A stretch of 64,000 nucleotides of DNA, taken from Devosia sp. ZB163. GTDB taxonomy: Bacteria; Pseudomonadota; Alphaproteobacteria; Rhizobiales; Devosiaceae. Location: contig NZ_JAQRMY010000005.1 in NCBI RefSeq assembly GCF_028613635.1, positions 62,001 to 126,000 of the forward strand, in the 5' to 3' direction. The notes below the pieces were generated by a model. It did not search any database and was not told where the DNA came from. It saw only the letters and a program-made list of their open reading frames with translations. Shown piece by piece: positions 15,542 to 24,158 of the stretch. Within the stretch, counting starts at the first letter, position 1; every line of letters begins with the position of its first letter. The position numbers and the translations under genes were made by a program.

Positions 15542-16831
15542 ATGCATATCGAAAAGTCCAAGAGCATCCATGAGCGCGCCACCCAGGTCATTCCGGGCGG
15601 CGTCAACTCGGCCACCCGCCGTCTCAGCCAACCCTATGCGTGGAAGTGGGCGGAGGGCGCCCATATCCGCGACGCCGACGGCAATGCCTATCTCGACTAC
15701 CACGCTGCGTTCGGGCCGATCGTGCTCGGCCACAACGACCCGGCGGTGAATGCGGCGGTCGCCGAGGCCCTCAAGGGCCCCGACATGGTCGGGGTCGGGA
15801 TCACCGAGCAGGAGATCGCGCTCGCCGAGAAGGTCGTCGAACACGTGCCATCGGCCGAGATGGCGCTTGCCTTCTCGTCGGGTTCGGAAGCGACCTACAT
15901 GGCGGTCCGGCTCGCCCGCGGCGTCACCGGGCGCGAGAAGCTGATCAAGTTCCAGGGCACGTTCCACGGCTGGCACGACTACCTGCTGATGAACATCGCG
16001 AGCCCGGCCGACAAGATCGGCAAGAAGGACCCCGGCAGCGCCGGGCAGCTCGCCGACGCCATCGACAACACCATCGTCGTGCCGTTCAACGATCTCGAGG
16101 CGACCGAACAGGCGATCCTCGACAATCCGGGCCAGATCGCCGCCATCTTCATGGAGGCGATCCCGCACAATATCGGCTGCGTGCTGCCGCGGCAGGACTT
16201 CGTCGAAGGCCTGCGCCGGCTCTGCGACCAGCACGGGATCGTGCTGGTGTTCGACGAGGTCATCACCGGCTTTCGTCACGGGCTCGGCGGCTACCAGTCG
16301 GTGCTGGGGGTGAAGCCCGACATCAGCACCTTCGCCAAGGCGATCGCCAACGGCTATCCGTGCGCCATCATTGCCGGCAAGCGCGAACTGATGATGCAGT
16401 TTTCGACGGCGCCGGGCGGCAAGGTGTTCGTCGGCGGCACCTATAACGGCCACCCGGTGGGTTCGGCCGCGGCGCTCGCCACCATCGCCGCCCTCGAGGA
16501 CGGCACGATCTACGAGCGGACGTTCCGGCTCGGCGACAAGATGCGCGCCGGCCTCGCCGAGATTGCCGGACGGTTCGACATCGAGATGGTCTCGGCCGGC
16601 TTCGGCTCGGTGTTCACGCCCTATTTCATGAGCGGCAAGATCGAGCGCTACGAAGACCTGCTCAAGAACGACACGGCCCGGGATGTCGGGTTCCGGCAGG
16701 GCATGTGCGAGCGCGGCATCTTCATGCTGCCCATGCCGCTCAAGCGCAATCACATCAGCGCCGCCCATACCGAGGCCGATGTCGACCGTACGCTCGAGAT
16801 TGCCGAGGACGTGCTCAAGAGCATGCGTTGA
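15542..16831 (+). CDS. Class III PLP aminotransferase, glutamate-1-semialdehyde aminomutase-like
   Basis: 429 residues. Family marks are IPGGVNSATR near residue 17, FSSGSEATYMAVRLAR near 116, FQGTFHGWHD near 138, VFDEVITGFRHG near 236 and the PLP Lys at about 266 in FAKAIANGYP. It resembles HemL but the setting is catabolic: regulator and hydrolase upstream, importer downstream. It is therefore more likely a transaminase or aminomutase acting on an imported amino compound than a heme enzyme. HemL cannot be strictly excluded from the sequence alone. A long inverted repeat begins five bases after its stop. Confidence 0.84.
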   Translation: MHIEKSKSIHERATQVIPGGVNSATRRLSQPYAWKWAEGAHIRDADGNAYLDYHAAFGPIVLGHNDPAVNAAVAEALKGPDMVGVGITEQEIALAEKVVEHVPSAEMALAFSSGSEATYMAVRLARGVTGREKLIKFQGTFHGWHDYLLMNIASPADKIGKKDPGSAGQLADAIDNTIVVPFNDLEATEQAILDNPGQIAAIFMEAIPHNIGCVLPRQDFVEGLRRLCDQHGIVLVFDEVITGFRHGLGGYQSVLGVKPDISTFAKAIANGYPCAIIAGKRELMMQFSTAPGGKVFVGGTYNGHPVGSAAALATIAALEDGTIYERTFRLGDKMRAGLAEIAGRFDIEMVSAGFGSVFTPYFMSGKIERYEDLLKNDTARDVGFRQGMCERGIFMLPMPLKRNHISAAHTEADVDRTLEIAEDVLKSMR

Positions 16832-16834
16832 GGC

Positions 16835-16890
16835 GACGCTATCATATGCAAAAGTAGTTGTTGATATATGATAGCGATTGCCATAGCGTC
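16835..16890. promoter_or_regulatory. Long dyad and nested repeat upstream of the Tat-exported binding protein gene
   Basis: CGCTATCATAT (16837-16847) pairs perfectly with ATATGATAGCG (16866-16876), 11-base arms 18 bases apart. GACGCTAT (16835-16842) is matched again by ATAGCGTC at 16883-16890. This arrangement of AT-rich half-sites and no T-tail looks like a repressor-binding region for the importer operon that starts at 17098. Either IclR-family neighbour could be the binder (inference). Confidence 0.55.
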
Positions 16891-17097
16891 ATGAACCGAA
16901 GAATCCCGGCGCGCGGGTTGAGGGAAGCTCCCGTGCGACGGAACAGGAAATGCAGCAGGCCGGCGGGGCCGGTTGCTCAGACGTCGAAGACACCGGGTCC
17001 GCCGGGCAGGACCCGGGGACGCTTGCGGCCACACCGCAGGCGATCCGAACCGCCCCCAGTGTCGTCTGTTCAGCTTCGTCCAGGAGAGAGGGAACTC

Positions 17098-18423
17098 ATG
17101 AAGACCACCAACACCACCAGGGGCCTCGGCGCGTTCAGCCGTCGCTCGTTCCTCAAGGCCGGCGGCGCATCCGCGCTGGCGGCGACCATGATGCCGGGCC
17201 TGATGACCGGCACCGCCAAGGCGGCCTATACCGGCACGCTCGACTTGCTGGCCTGGGACTTCCAGCCCGACACCATCAAGTCGCTGGTCGGCGAATGGAC
17301 CGCAGCGGGCAATCCGGCCGTCAATGTCGCCGTGATCCCGAACCTGGGCTACACGCCGGCCCTGCAGACGCGTCTGCGCGGCGGCGACAAGATCGATCTC
17401 TACTACAACTTCGCCTACAACTCGCAGAAGTTCATCAACGAGGGCTGGGCGACGACGCTCAACGGCCTGCCCGGCGTCGACGACATGATCGCCGACATGT
17501 TCGAGAGCGCCCGCAGCCGCCACGTCAACGTGGCCGGCGACATCATCAGCGCGCCGTACTTCTCGGCCGTGCACATGCTGCACTACAACCAGAAGTACCT
17601 TGCCGATGCCGGCCTCGCCGTGCCGACGACGCTCAAGGAAATCTATGACGCGTCCAAGACGCTGTCCTCGACCACCCCGGCACCGTATGTCGCCTACTGG
17701 GTGAAGGAATTCTGCGAAGAGTACCTCCACACCTACCTGCTCAATGAGCAGATCACCGCATTCGACGATGCCGGCCAGCCGGTCTTCGCCGATGACGCCA
17801 AGACCGTTGGCGTCTTCGAGTGGTGGCAGGCCATGTACCAGGAAGGCCTCGCGCCCAAGTCGCTGCTGACCGACGATCCGGGCAAGCTCTCCAACGAGAT
17901 GGCGCAGGGCAACGCAGCCTTCTACGTGCTGCACCACTACTTCCTGACCTCGATCCGCTCGCTCGAAGGCCCGCAGTCCGCCAACGTCAACATGGCGCCG
18001 GCCGGTCCGTCGACGCTCCAGATCGGCGAAGTGCTGCAGCTCGGCCAGTCCGAGAGCGAGGAAGAGCGCCAGGCTGCCTGGGAGCTGATGAAGTACTACG
18101 GCTGGAAGGATTCCGGCGGCCAGTTCAAGGTCTTCAACCAGTGGGCCAAGGCGGCCGGCCTTGCCGCCCCGTATGCCGGGTTCTTCACCGATCCGGAAGT
18201 GGTGGCGTCGTTCCCGGACTACTACGACCTCGCCATGCTGTCGGACACCTTCGCCACCAAGTCGAACGTCGTACCGGCGCGCACGCTGCCCTGGTACCCG
18301 GACTTCCAGGCCAAGGTCGGCGACATCATCCACGCCCTGCTGCTCGGCCAGGCGACCCCGGCGAAGACCGTCGAGGACCTGACCGCTGCCGCCAAGGGCG
18401 CCCAGGGCGGCCGGACGCTCTAA
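17098..18423 (+). CDS. ABC importer substrate-binding protein with Tat signal
   Basis: 441 residues from the ATG behind AGGAGAGAGGGAA. Residues 14-22 read SRRSFLKAG, a twin-arginine signal, followed by a hydrophobic stretch and a cleavage site around TAKAA (about 39-43). The protein should therefore cross the membrane folded. The mature part (GTLDLLAWDFQPDTI, then RGGDKIDLYYNFAYN) is a family 1 binding protein. It delivers its ligand to the two permeases downstream. The operon carries D-amino-acid and amide hydrolysing enzymes, so the ligand may be an N-acylated or D-configured compound rather than a plain sugar; this is inference. No ATPase gene accompanies it. Confidence 0.86.
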   Translation: MKTTNTTRGLGAFSRRSFLKAGGASALAATMMPGLMTGTAKAAYTGTLDLLAWDFQPDTIKSLVGEWTAAGNPAVNVAVIPNLGYTPALQTRLRGGDKIDLYYNFAYNSQKFINEGWATTLNGLPGVDDMIADMFESARSRHVNVAGDIISAPYFSAVHMLHYNQKYLADAGLAVPTTLKEIYDASKTLSSTTPAPYVAYWVKEFCEEYLHTYLLNEQITAFDDAGQPVFADDAKTVGVFEWWQAMYQEGLAPKSLLTDDPGKLSNEMAQGNAAFYVLHHYFLTSIRSLEGPQSANVNMAPAGPSTLQIGEVLQLGQSESEEERQAAWELMKYYGWKDSGGQFKVFNQWAKAAGLAAPYAGFFTDPEVVASFPDYYDLAMLSDTFATKSNVVPARTLPWYPDFQAKVGDIIHALLLGQATPAKTVEDLTAAAKGAQGGRTL

Positions 18424-18437
18424 GTAACTTCATCCAT

Positions 18438-18463
18438 GCCATCGCCCCACGGGGCGATGGCTT
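18438..18463 (+). terminator. Strong hairpin between binding-protein and permease genes
   Basis: GCCATCGCCCC (18438-18448) and GGGGCGATGGC (18451-18461) form an 11-bp stem with two unpaired loop bases and a short TTT. Such a hairpin inside an importer operon usually protects the binding-protein message and lets only part of the transcription reach the permeases. Confidence 0.6.
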
Positions 18464-18535
18464 TCGGTCCGCCCGGCCTTGCCGCCGGCGGAGGTTGGCC
18501 AGTCATGGCCGGACGAGATTGCAACAGGAGGGCGC

Positions 18536-19444
18536 GTGGCTGCGGCATCTGATCTGAGTGGGCTTGGCCCGAAGGCCGACCGGGCGTTCGGACTGAAGCT
18601 GGTGGCGCCGGCGATGATCCTGCTGATCGCGCTGCTGGCCGTGCCGACTGTCCTCACCGTCGTCTACAGCCTGCACGATGTTCCCGCGAACGGCGCCAGC
18701 TTCGGCCCGTTCGTCGGCATCGAGAACTACACCATCATCTTCGCGAGCCCGGTGTTCTGGCGCTCGGCGCAGGTGACGGCTACCTTCGCGATCGGCTTCG
18801 TCGTGCTTTCGACCGTCATCGGCCTTGCCATGGCGCTGCTGCTCAACCAGCGCTTCATCGGGCGCGGCCTCGCGCGGGCGCTTCTCATCATTCCGTGGGC
18901 GACGCCGTGGCTGGTGATCGGCATCCTGTGGAAGTGGTTCGCCGATGGCAGCGTGGGCGGGCTCAACGCCGTGCTCATGATGCTCGGCCTGATCAGCGAC
19001 TATCAGCCGTTCCTGTCCGATCCGAACACCGCGCTGCCCATCACGGTGCTGGCCGCGGTCTGGCGCCAGGCGAGCTTTGCCGGCATCCTGCTGCTCGCGG
19101 GCCTTCAGACCCTGCCCGAGGAACTGCACGAAGCCGCCGGGCTCGACGGCGCCAATGTCTGGCAGCGCTTCACCAACATCACGCTGCCCTGGCTGAAGCC
19201 GGTGCTGATCACCGTCACCGTGTTCAACGTGATCTATGCGTTCCTGCAGTTCGACGTGGTCTTCGCCATGACGCAGGGCGGGCCGGGGGACACCACGCAG
19301 GTGCTCAGCGTCCTCATCTACAGGCAGCTCTTCGTGAACACCAATATCGGGCTGGGTTCGGCGCTTGCCGTCATCCTTGGCGTCGTCGCGCTGGTCGGCG
19401 GGCTCGCCATCGTCAGGCTCTTCTATCGCAGGGAGGTGCAGTGA
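18536..19444 (+). CDS. ABC importer permease (MalF/UgpA type)
   Basis: 302 residues from a GTG at 18536 with AGGAGGGC just upstream, preferred to a more distal ATG that lacks a site. Six membrane helices, the first being LVAPAMILLIALLAVPTVLTV. The EAA loop is EAAGLDGANVWQRFTNITLP around residue 200, followed by the typical FDVVFAMTQGGPGDTTQVLS. Its stop overlaps the next ATG (TGATG). It forms the channel with the following permease for the Tat-exported binding protein. Confidence 0.87.
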   Translation: MAAASDLSGLGPKADRAFGLKLVAPAMILLIALLAVPTVLTVVYSLHDVPANGASFGPFVGIENYTIIFASPVFWRSAQVTATFAIGFVVLSTVIGLAMALLLNQRFIGRGLARALLIIPWATPWLVIGILWKWFADGSVGGLNAVLMMLGLISDYQPFLSDPNTALPITVLAAVWRQASFAGILLLAGLQTLPEELHEAAGLDGANVWQRFTNITLPWLKPVLITVTVFNVIYAFLQFDVVFAMTQGGPGDTTQVLSVLIYRQLFVNTNIGLGSALAVILGVVALVGGLAIVRLFYRREVQ

Positions 19445-20328
19445 TGGCCTCGTCGACCATCGACCGCGGCCGCCGGCGTCGTCCGGCCGCCACCATCGCC
19501 ATCTATGCAGGCGTCCTGGCCTTCGCCATCTGGATCCTGCTGCCGGTCTGGTACCTCGTCGTCTCGAGCCTGATCACGCCGACGCAGCTGGGCATCAAGC
19601 CGTTCCCGCTGGTGCCCTCCAGCATCACGCTCGACAACTACGCCTCGGTCCTGTTCGGCAATACCGGCGGGCGCGGCATCGGCAGCACCGACATGGGCGC
19701 AAGGCTCGTGCCGGCCATCGGGCAGAGCCTGTTCGTCAGCGGCTGCCTCGTCGTGCTCAACCTGCTCATTGCCGGCGCCGCAGCCTACGGCCTGTCGCGC
19801 TATCCGTTCCGCGGCGCGCGCGTGTTCGAACTCTCGGTGATCGCGACGCGCATCGTGCCCGCCATCGCCATCATCGGCCCGTTCTTTGTCGCCTTCCGCG
19901 TCATGGGCGTGCTCAACACGCCCTGGGCGCTGGTCATCAGCTACAACGTGTTCACGCTGCCGCTGGCGATCATGATCCTCAAGAACTACTTCGACCAGTT
20001 GCCGCGCGAGATCGAGGAAGCGGCCAAGATCGACGGCGCGACGCGGTTGCAGACGCTGTGGATCATCATCGTGCCGATCGCCAAGCCGGGTCTCGTCGCA
20101 GCGGGCGTGCTGATCTTCCTCGAGGCGTGGAGTGAGTTCTTCTACGCGCTCGTCCTCACCAACCAGCTCACCGTGCCGCCGCTGCTCGCGGGCTTCCAGT
20201 CGGTCCAGCAGTTCAACTGGAACGCGCTCGCCGCGGCGACCGTGATGTCGATGCTGCCGCCGACCGTGCTGGTCCTCATCTTCCAGCGCCACGTCGTCGG
20301 CGCGCTCACCGCCGGGGTCGGCAAATGA
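19444..20328 (+). CDS. ABC importer permease (MalG/UgpE type)
   Basis: 294 residues, ATG inside the previous stop. Helices include IYAGVLAFAIWILLPVWYLVV near the start. Markers: SRYPFRGARVFELSVIATR near 117, the EAA loop EEAAKIDGATRLQTLWIIIVP near 195 (given in part), and EAWSEFFYALVLTNQL near 228. It ends QRHVVGALTAGVGK, as second CUT1 permeases do. A Gly/Ser-rich periplasmic insert (NTGGRGIGSTDMGARL) after helix 1 is longer than usual. It overlaps the dehydrogenase start as ATGA. Confidence 0.87.
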   Translation: MASSTIDRGRRRRPAATIAIYAGVLAFAIWILLPVWYLVVSSLITPTQLGIKPFPLVPSSITLDNYASVLFGNTGGRGIGSTDMGARLVPAIGQSLFVSGCLVVLNLLIAGAAAYGLSRYPFRGARVFELSVIATRIVPAIAIIGPFFVAFRVMGVLNTPWALVISYNVFTLPLAIMILKNYFDQLPREIEEAAKIDGATRLQTLWIIIVPIAKPGLVAAGVLIFLEAWSEFFYALVLTNQLTVPPLLAGFQSVQQFNWNALAAATVMSMLPPTVLVLIFQRHVVGALTAGVGK

Positions 20329-21377
20329 CCACAACCATCAAGGCCGCCGTGCTGAGCGCCGGCGCCTGGTCGCAGTCCAGCCATTTGCCGGCGCTCAAGG
20401 GCGACAAGCGGGTCGAGCTCGTCGCGCTGTCGAGCCCGAACACGGAGATGGCCGAGGCGCTCGGCCGTCAGTTCGAGGTGCCGCTCGTCGTCGCCGACTG
20501 GCGCGAGGCGCTGGCGACCAAGCCCGACATCGTCGTGGTGTCGAGCCCGCCCGTCGCCCACGAGGAACAGGTGATCGCTGCGCTCGAAGCGGGAGCACAT
20601 GTGCTGGTCGAAAAGCCCTTCGCGCTCAGCGCCGGACCGGCGCGCCGGATGCGCGATGCCGCCGAGCGCCTGGGCAAGGCGCTGCTGGTCGGTTTCGGCT
20701 GGCCGGCCGCACCGGTCTTCGCCCTGAGCCGCCGCCTGATCGAGGCCGGCGAGATCGGTGCCGTCGAGCACCTGACGATGCACCTGGCGGTCAACACGCG
20801 GGCGCTGCTCTCCGGCAGCACCGATGGCGGTTGGGGCGGCAAGCTCGAGTCGAGCACCGCGACCTACACAGACAAGGCCATTTCCGGCGGCGGTTCGGCG
20901 GCGGTGACCATGTCGCACGAGCTTGGCATGGTCGAGTGGCTGGTGGGTGAACCCATCGTTGCGCTCAATGCCAGCACCTTCCCGCCGGCGAGCGACATCG
21001 ACCTGCACACCACGGTCAATGCCGAGTTCGCGGGTGGCGGCTCGGCGGTGATCAGCGCTGCCTCGACGCATCCCTATCTCGCGCGGCCGCAGTGGCACAT
21101 GGCGCTCTACGGCAGCAAGGGCCAGCTCTGGGCCGACTCGGTCGCCGACACGCTACGCCTCGTCCGCGCCAGTGGCGAGGTCGTCGAGTACGGCGCTCCG
21201 GAAGCGTCCGGCCTCTACGATGCCGGGGCGCCGACCAAGGCCCTGATCGAATGCGCCTTCGGCGCTCCCGCCCCTGCCGGGCTGACGGCGCGGCTCGCGA
21301 CCCATGTCGTCGCAGTGACCGACGCCATCTATCTCAGCGCCAAGAACAACCAGAAGCTCCGAGTCGATATCGAATGA
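20325..21377 (+). CDS. Gfo/Idh/MocA-family NAD(P)-dependent dehydrogenase
   Basis: 350 residues. The N-terminal Rossmann segment runs IKAAVLSAGAWSQSSHLPAL, with the nucleotide-loop Gly at about residue 13. PDIVVVSSPPVAHEEQVIAA follows, and the family EKP motif with its catalytic Lys is in LVEKPFALSAG near residue 92. The second half has the alpha/beta sheet used for substrate and dimer contacts. It oxidises or reduces a hydroxyl or keto group of the imported compound in the cytoplasm. It overlaps genes on both sides, so it belongs to the importer operon. Substrate unknown. Confidence 0.85.
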   Translation: MTTTIKAAVLSAGAWSQSSHLPALKGDKRVELVALSSPNTEMAEALGRQFEVPLVVADWREALATKPDIVVVSSPPVAHEEQVIAALEAGAHVLVEKPFALSAGPARRMRDAAERLGKALLVGFGWPAAPVFALSRRLIEAGEIGAVEHLTMHLAVNTRALLSGSTDGGWGGKLESSTATYTDKAISGGGSAAVTMSHELGMVEWLVGEPIVALNASTFPPASDIDLHTTVNAEFAGGGSAVISAASTHPYLARPQWHMALYGSKGQLWADSVADTLRLVRASGEVVEYGAPEASGLYDAGAPTKALIECAFGAPAPAGLTARLATHVVAVTDAIYLSAKNNQKLRVDIE

Positions 21378-22975
21378 GTGCCAGTTCCATCCTGTTCACC
21401 GGCGGCCTCGTCGTCGACGGCCTCGGCAATGCGCCCGTACGCGGCGACGTGCTGGTCATCGGCGATCGCATCGCGGGCATCTTCAAGGGAGCGAAGCTCC
21501 CCAAGGCCGACCGGATCGTCGATATCCACGGCCTCGTCATCGCTCCGGGCTTCATCGACATGCACACGCACTCCGACCTGCAGGTGCTGGTGAACCCCGA
21601 CCACACCTCGAAGCTCAGCCAGGGCGTCACCACCGAGGTGCTCGGCCAGGACGGACTGAGCTATGCCCCGATCGACGACGCGACGCTGCTCGAGATGCGC
21701 AGCCAGATCAAGGGCTGGAACGACGACCCGCCGGGCTTTGACTGGAACTGGCGCAGTGTCGCCGAGTACCTGAAGCGCCTCGACGGCAATGTGGCGGTGA
21801 ACTGCGCCTACCTCGTGCCGCACGGGAACCTGCGCATGCTGGTAATGGGCAATGCCGCGCGGCTCGCCACCCCGGATGAACTCGAGCAGATGAAGGCGCT
21901 GCTTCGCACGGCGCTGGAAGAAGGTGGCGTCGGCCTCTCGACCGGCCTCACCTATGTGCCGGCGATGTATTCCGATACCGACGAACTGGTCGCGCTCTGC
22001 GAAGTGGTCGCCGAGTATGGCGGCTTTTATTGCCCGCACCACCGCAACTACGGCACCGATGCGCTGGGCGGCTATGGCGAGTGCTTCGAGATCGCCCGCC
22101 GCTCAGGTGTGGCGCTCCATCTTGCGCATACGCACCTGAGCTTCGAGGCCAATCGCGGCAAGCTGCCCCAGCTGCTGCAGATGTTCGACGACGCCATCGC
22201 CGAAGGCATCGATCTCAGTTTCGACGCCTATCCCTATCTCGCCGGCATGACGACGCTCCTGTCGCAGCTGCCGAGCTGGGCCCTTTCCGGCACCGGCGAG
22301 GAGCAGATGGAACGCCTGCGCGATCCTGAGACGCGCAAGCGCATCATCGACGCGCTCGACGTCACCGGGTCGGATGGCCACCAGGGTCTCACCGTCAACT
22401 GGTCCAACGTCTTTCTCGCCGGCCTGCCGGGCGCGCCGGAGATGGAATGGATGATGGAGGGCAACCTCGCCGACGCGGCGCGGAAGCTCAACACCTCGCC
22501 GGCCGAACTCGCCCTCGATGTGCTGATCGCCACCGAGCGCGCCGCTCCGTGCGTCTTCTTCATCGGTCACGAGGAACACGTGCGCACCCTCATGCAGCGC
22601 GACGAACACACCGTCGGCAGCGACGGCATCCTCGTCGGCGATCGTCCGCATCCGCGTTCGTGGGGCACGTTCCCGCGCATGCTCGAAACCTATGTGCGCG
22701 ACGAGAAGGTGCTGACGCTCGAAGAGTGCGTGCGGCACATGACGAGTTCCGCCGCCGACCGGCTGCGGCTCATGGATCGCGGCCGCATCGCAGCTGGCGC
22801 CAAGGCCGACCTCGTCATCTTCGACAAGGACAAGGTGAAGGCGAACGCGACCTACGAGCATCCGCGCCAGGCCGCCACGGGCATCCTGCATGTGCTGGTC
22901 AACGGCCAGTTCGCCGTCGAAAACAACCGCGTCACCGGCCAGCGCGCCGGGCGGACGCTGACCCTGGGAGCCTGA
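21374..22975 (+). CDS. N-acyl-D-amino-acid deacylase-like amidohydrolase
   Basis: 533 residues, ATG overlapping the dehydrogenase stop. It starts ILFTGGLVVDGLGNAPVRGD, the D-aminoacylase opening, with metal His 64 and 66 in PGFIDMHTHSDL. Later come GLSTGLTYVPAMYSDTDEL, the SFDAYPYLAGMTTLL block and the metal Asp in TVGSDGILVGDRPHPRSWG. The end, LMDRGRIAAGAKADLVIFD, is the usual closing beta sandwich. Length is normal for this 480-550 residue family (PF07969-like). It splits an acyl group from a D-amino acid or related amide. With a D-threonine-aldolase-like gene next, a D-configured substrate is likely. Confidence 0.85.
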   Translation: MSASSILFTGGLVVDGLGNAPVRGDVLVIGDRIAGIFKGAKLPKADRIVDIHGLVIAPGFIDMHTHSDLQVLVNPDHTSKLSQGVTTEVLGQDGLSYAPIDDATLLEMRSQIKGWNDDPPGFDWNWRSVAEYLKRLDGNVAVNCAYLVPHGNLRMLVMGNAARLATPDELEQMKALLRTALEEGGVGLSTGLTYVPAMYSDTDELVALCEVVAEYGGFYCPHHRNYGTDALGGYGECFEIARRSGVALHLAHTHLSFEANRGKLPQLLQMFDDAIAEGIDLSFDAYPYLAGMTTLLSQLPSWALSGTGEEQMERLRDPETRKRIIDALDVTGSDGHQGLTVNWSNVFLAGLPGAPEMEWMMEGNLADAARKLNTSPAELALDVLIATERAAPCVFFIGHEEHVRTLMQRDEHTVGSDGILVGDRPHPRSWGTFPRMLETYVRDEKVLTLEECVRHMTSSAADRLRLMDRGRIAAGAKADLVIFDKDKVKANATYEHPRQAATGILHVLVNGQFAVENNRVTGQRAGRTLTLGA

Positions 22976-22977
22976 CC

Positions 22978-24141
22978 ATGAACGCCACCGCGATCTCCAT
23001 TGCCCGCGCAGCGGATGGTCCGAGCTGGGCCGAGGTGCCGGTTGCCACCCCCGGCCTCGTGCTCGACCTCGACGTGCTCGACCATAACCTCGACGAGATG
23101 GCGGCGATCGCCCGCTCGGCCGGGGTCGAACTCTTTCCGCACGCCAAGACCCACCGCACCGCCGAGATCGGCGTGCGCCAGGTCGAGCGCGGCGCCGACG
23201 GGCTCTGCGTCGCCAAGCTCGGCGAGGCCGAGGCCTTTGCCGCGGCAGGCGTGAAGCGCCTGTTCGTCGCCAACCCGATCGTCGGGGCGGACAAGGCGGA
23301 ACGCGCCCTCGCCCTGTCGAAGAAGGTCGATCTCGTGCTCGCGACCGACAGCGAGGCTGCTGCGGCCAGTATCGGGGCGGTCTTTGCCGCAGCCGGCGCT
23401 ACGGCGCGGATGATGCTGGCGATCGACTCGGGGCTCGGCCGCGAGGGCGTGCTGGCCGAGAAGGCGCCTGATGTCGCCGCGGCCATCCATGCCGTCGCGG
23501 GTGTCGAGCTCATCGGTATCTACACCCATGAAGGGACGACCTACGGGGCCAAGGACCATCCGGACCTCGCCGCCCGTGCCCGCGCCGCCGGCGAGTTCAT
23601 GGTTGTTGTCGCCAAGGCCATCCGGGCACGCGGCGTGCCGCTGCCCATCGTTTCGCTGGGTGCGTCGGCTTCGGCGCGTGAAGTCGCCCACGTTCCGGGT
23701 GTGACCCAGATCCGGCCCGGCATCTATGCCTTCAACGACGTCGGCCAGATCGCGCTCGGCAATGCCAGCCTCGATACGACGGCGATCCGCGTCATCGCGA
23801 CAGTCGTCAGCCATCCCGATCCCGACCGGGCCTGTATCGATGCGGGTTCCAAGTCGCTCAGCACCGACCTCGTGCCCGCCTCGGCGCATCGCGAGCAGTT
23901 CCCCGGCATGGGCCTCATCGTCAATGCGCCGGGCTGGGTGATCGAGCGCATGTCGGAGGAGCACGGCTGGCTGCGCTGGCATGGCGAGGGCGCCCCGATG
24001 CCGCTGCCTGTGGGTACGCGGCTCGAGATCGTGCCCAACCATGTCTGCATGGCCTTTGCCATGCTAAGGCGTGCCAGCGTCGTAGATGACGGCAAGATCA
24101 TCGCCCACTGGGACGGGTTTGGCCCGGGGGCATCGGAGTAG
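22978..24141 (+). CDS. D-threonine aldolase / D-serine dehydratase-like PLP and metal enzyme
   Basis: 387 residues. The Fold III barrel begins VATPGLVLDLDVLDHNLDEM; the PLP Lys is residue 57 in FPHAKTHRTAEIG. A second domain ends with the metal site PNHVC (His 355, Cys 357), diagnostic of the DSD1/D-threonine aldolase/3-hydroxy-D-aspartate aldolase group. Such enzymes split or deaminate beta-hydroxy D-amino acids, giving glycine plus an aldehyde or a 2-keto acid. It starts two bases after the D-aminoacylase-like gene stops, implying consecutive steps. Aldolase against dehydratase cannot be decided by eye. Confidence 0.84.
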   Translation: MNATAISIARAADGPSWAEVPVATPGLVLDLDVLDHNLDEMAAIARSAGVELFPHAKTHRTAEIGVRQVERGADGLCVAKLGEAEAFAAAGVKRLFVANPIVGADKAERALALSKKVDLVLATDSEAAAASIGAVFAAAGATARMMLAIDSGLGREGVLAEKAPDVAAAIHAVAGVELIGIYTHEGTTYGAKDHPDLAARARAAGEFMVVVAKAIRARGVPLPIVSLGASASAREVAHVPGVTQIRPGIYAFNDVGQIALGNASLDTTAIRVIATVVSHPDPDRACIDAGSKSLSTDLVPASAHREQFPGMGLIVNAPGWVIERMSEEHGWLRWHGEGAPMPLPVGTRLEIVPNHVCMAFAMLRRASVVDDGKIIAHWDGFGPGASE

Positions 24142-24158
24142 TACCCAGGGAGGGGACG

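Noticed and set aside
15542-16831. Assignment as hemL for heme biosynthesis
   Set aside because: The fold and PLP motif match, but the gene is embedded in a catabolic operon with a regulator, hydrolase and importer, so a catabolic aminotransferase is more likely.
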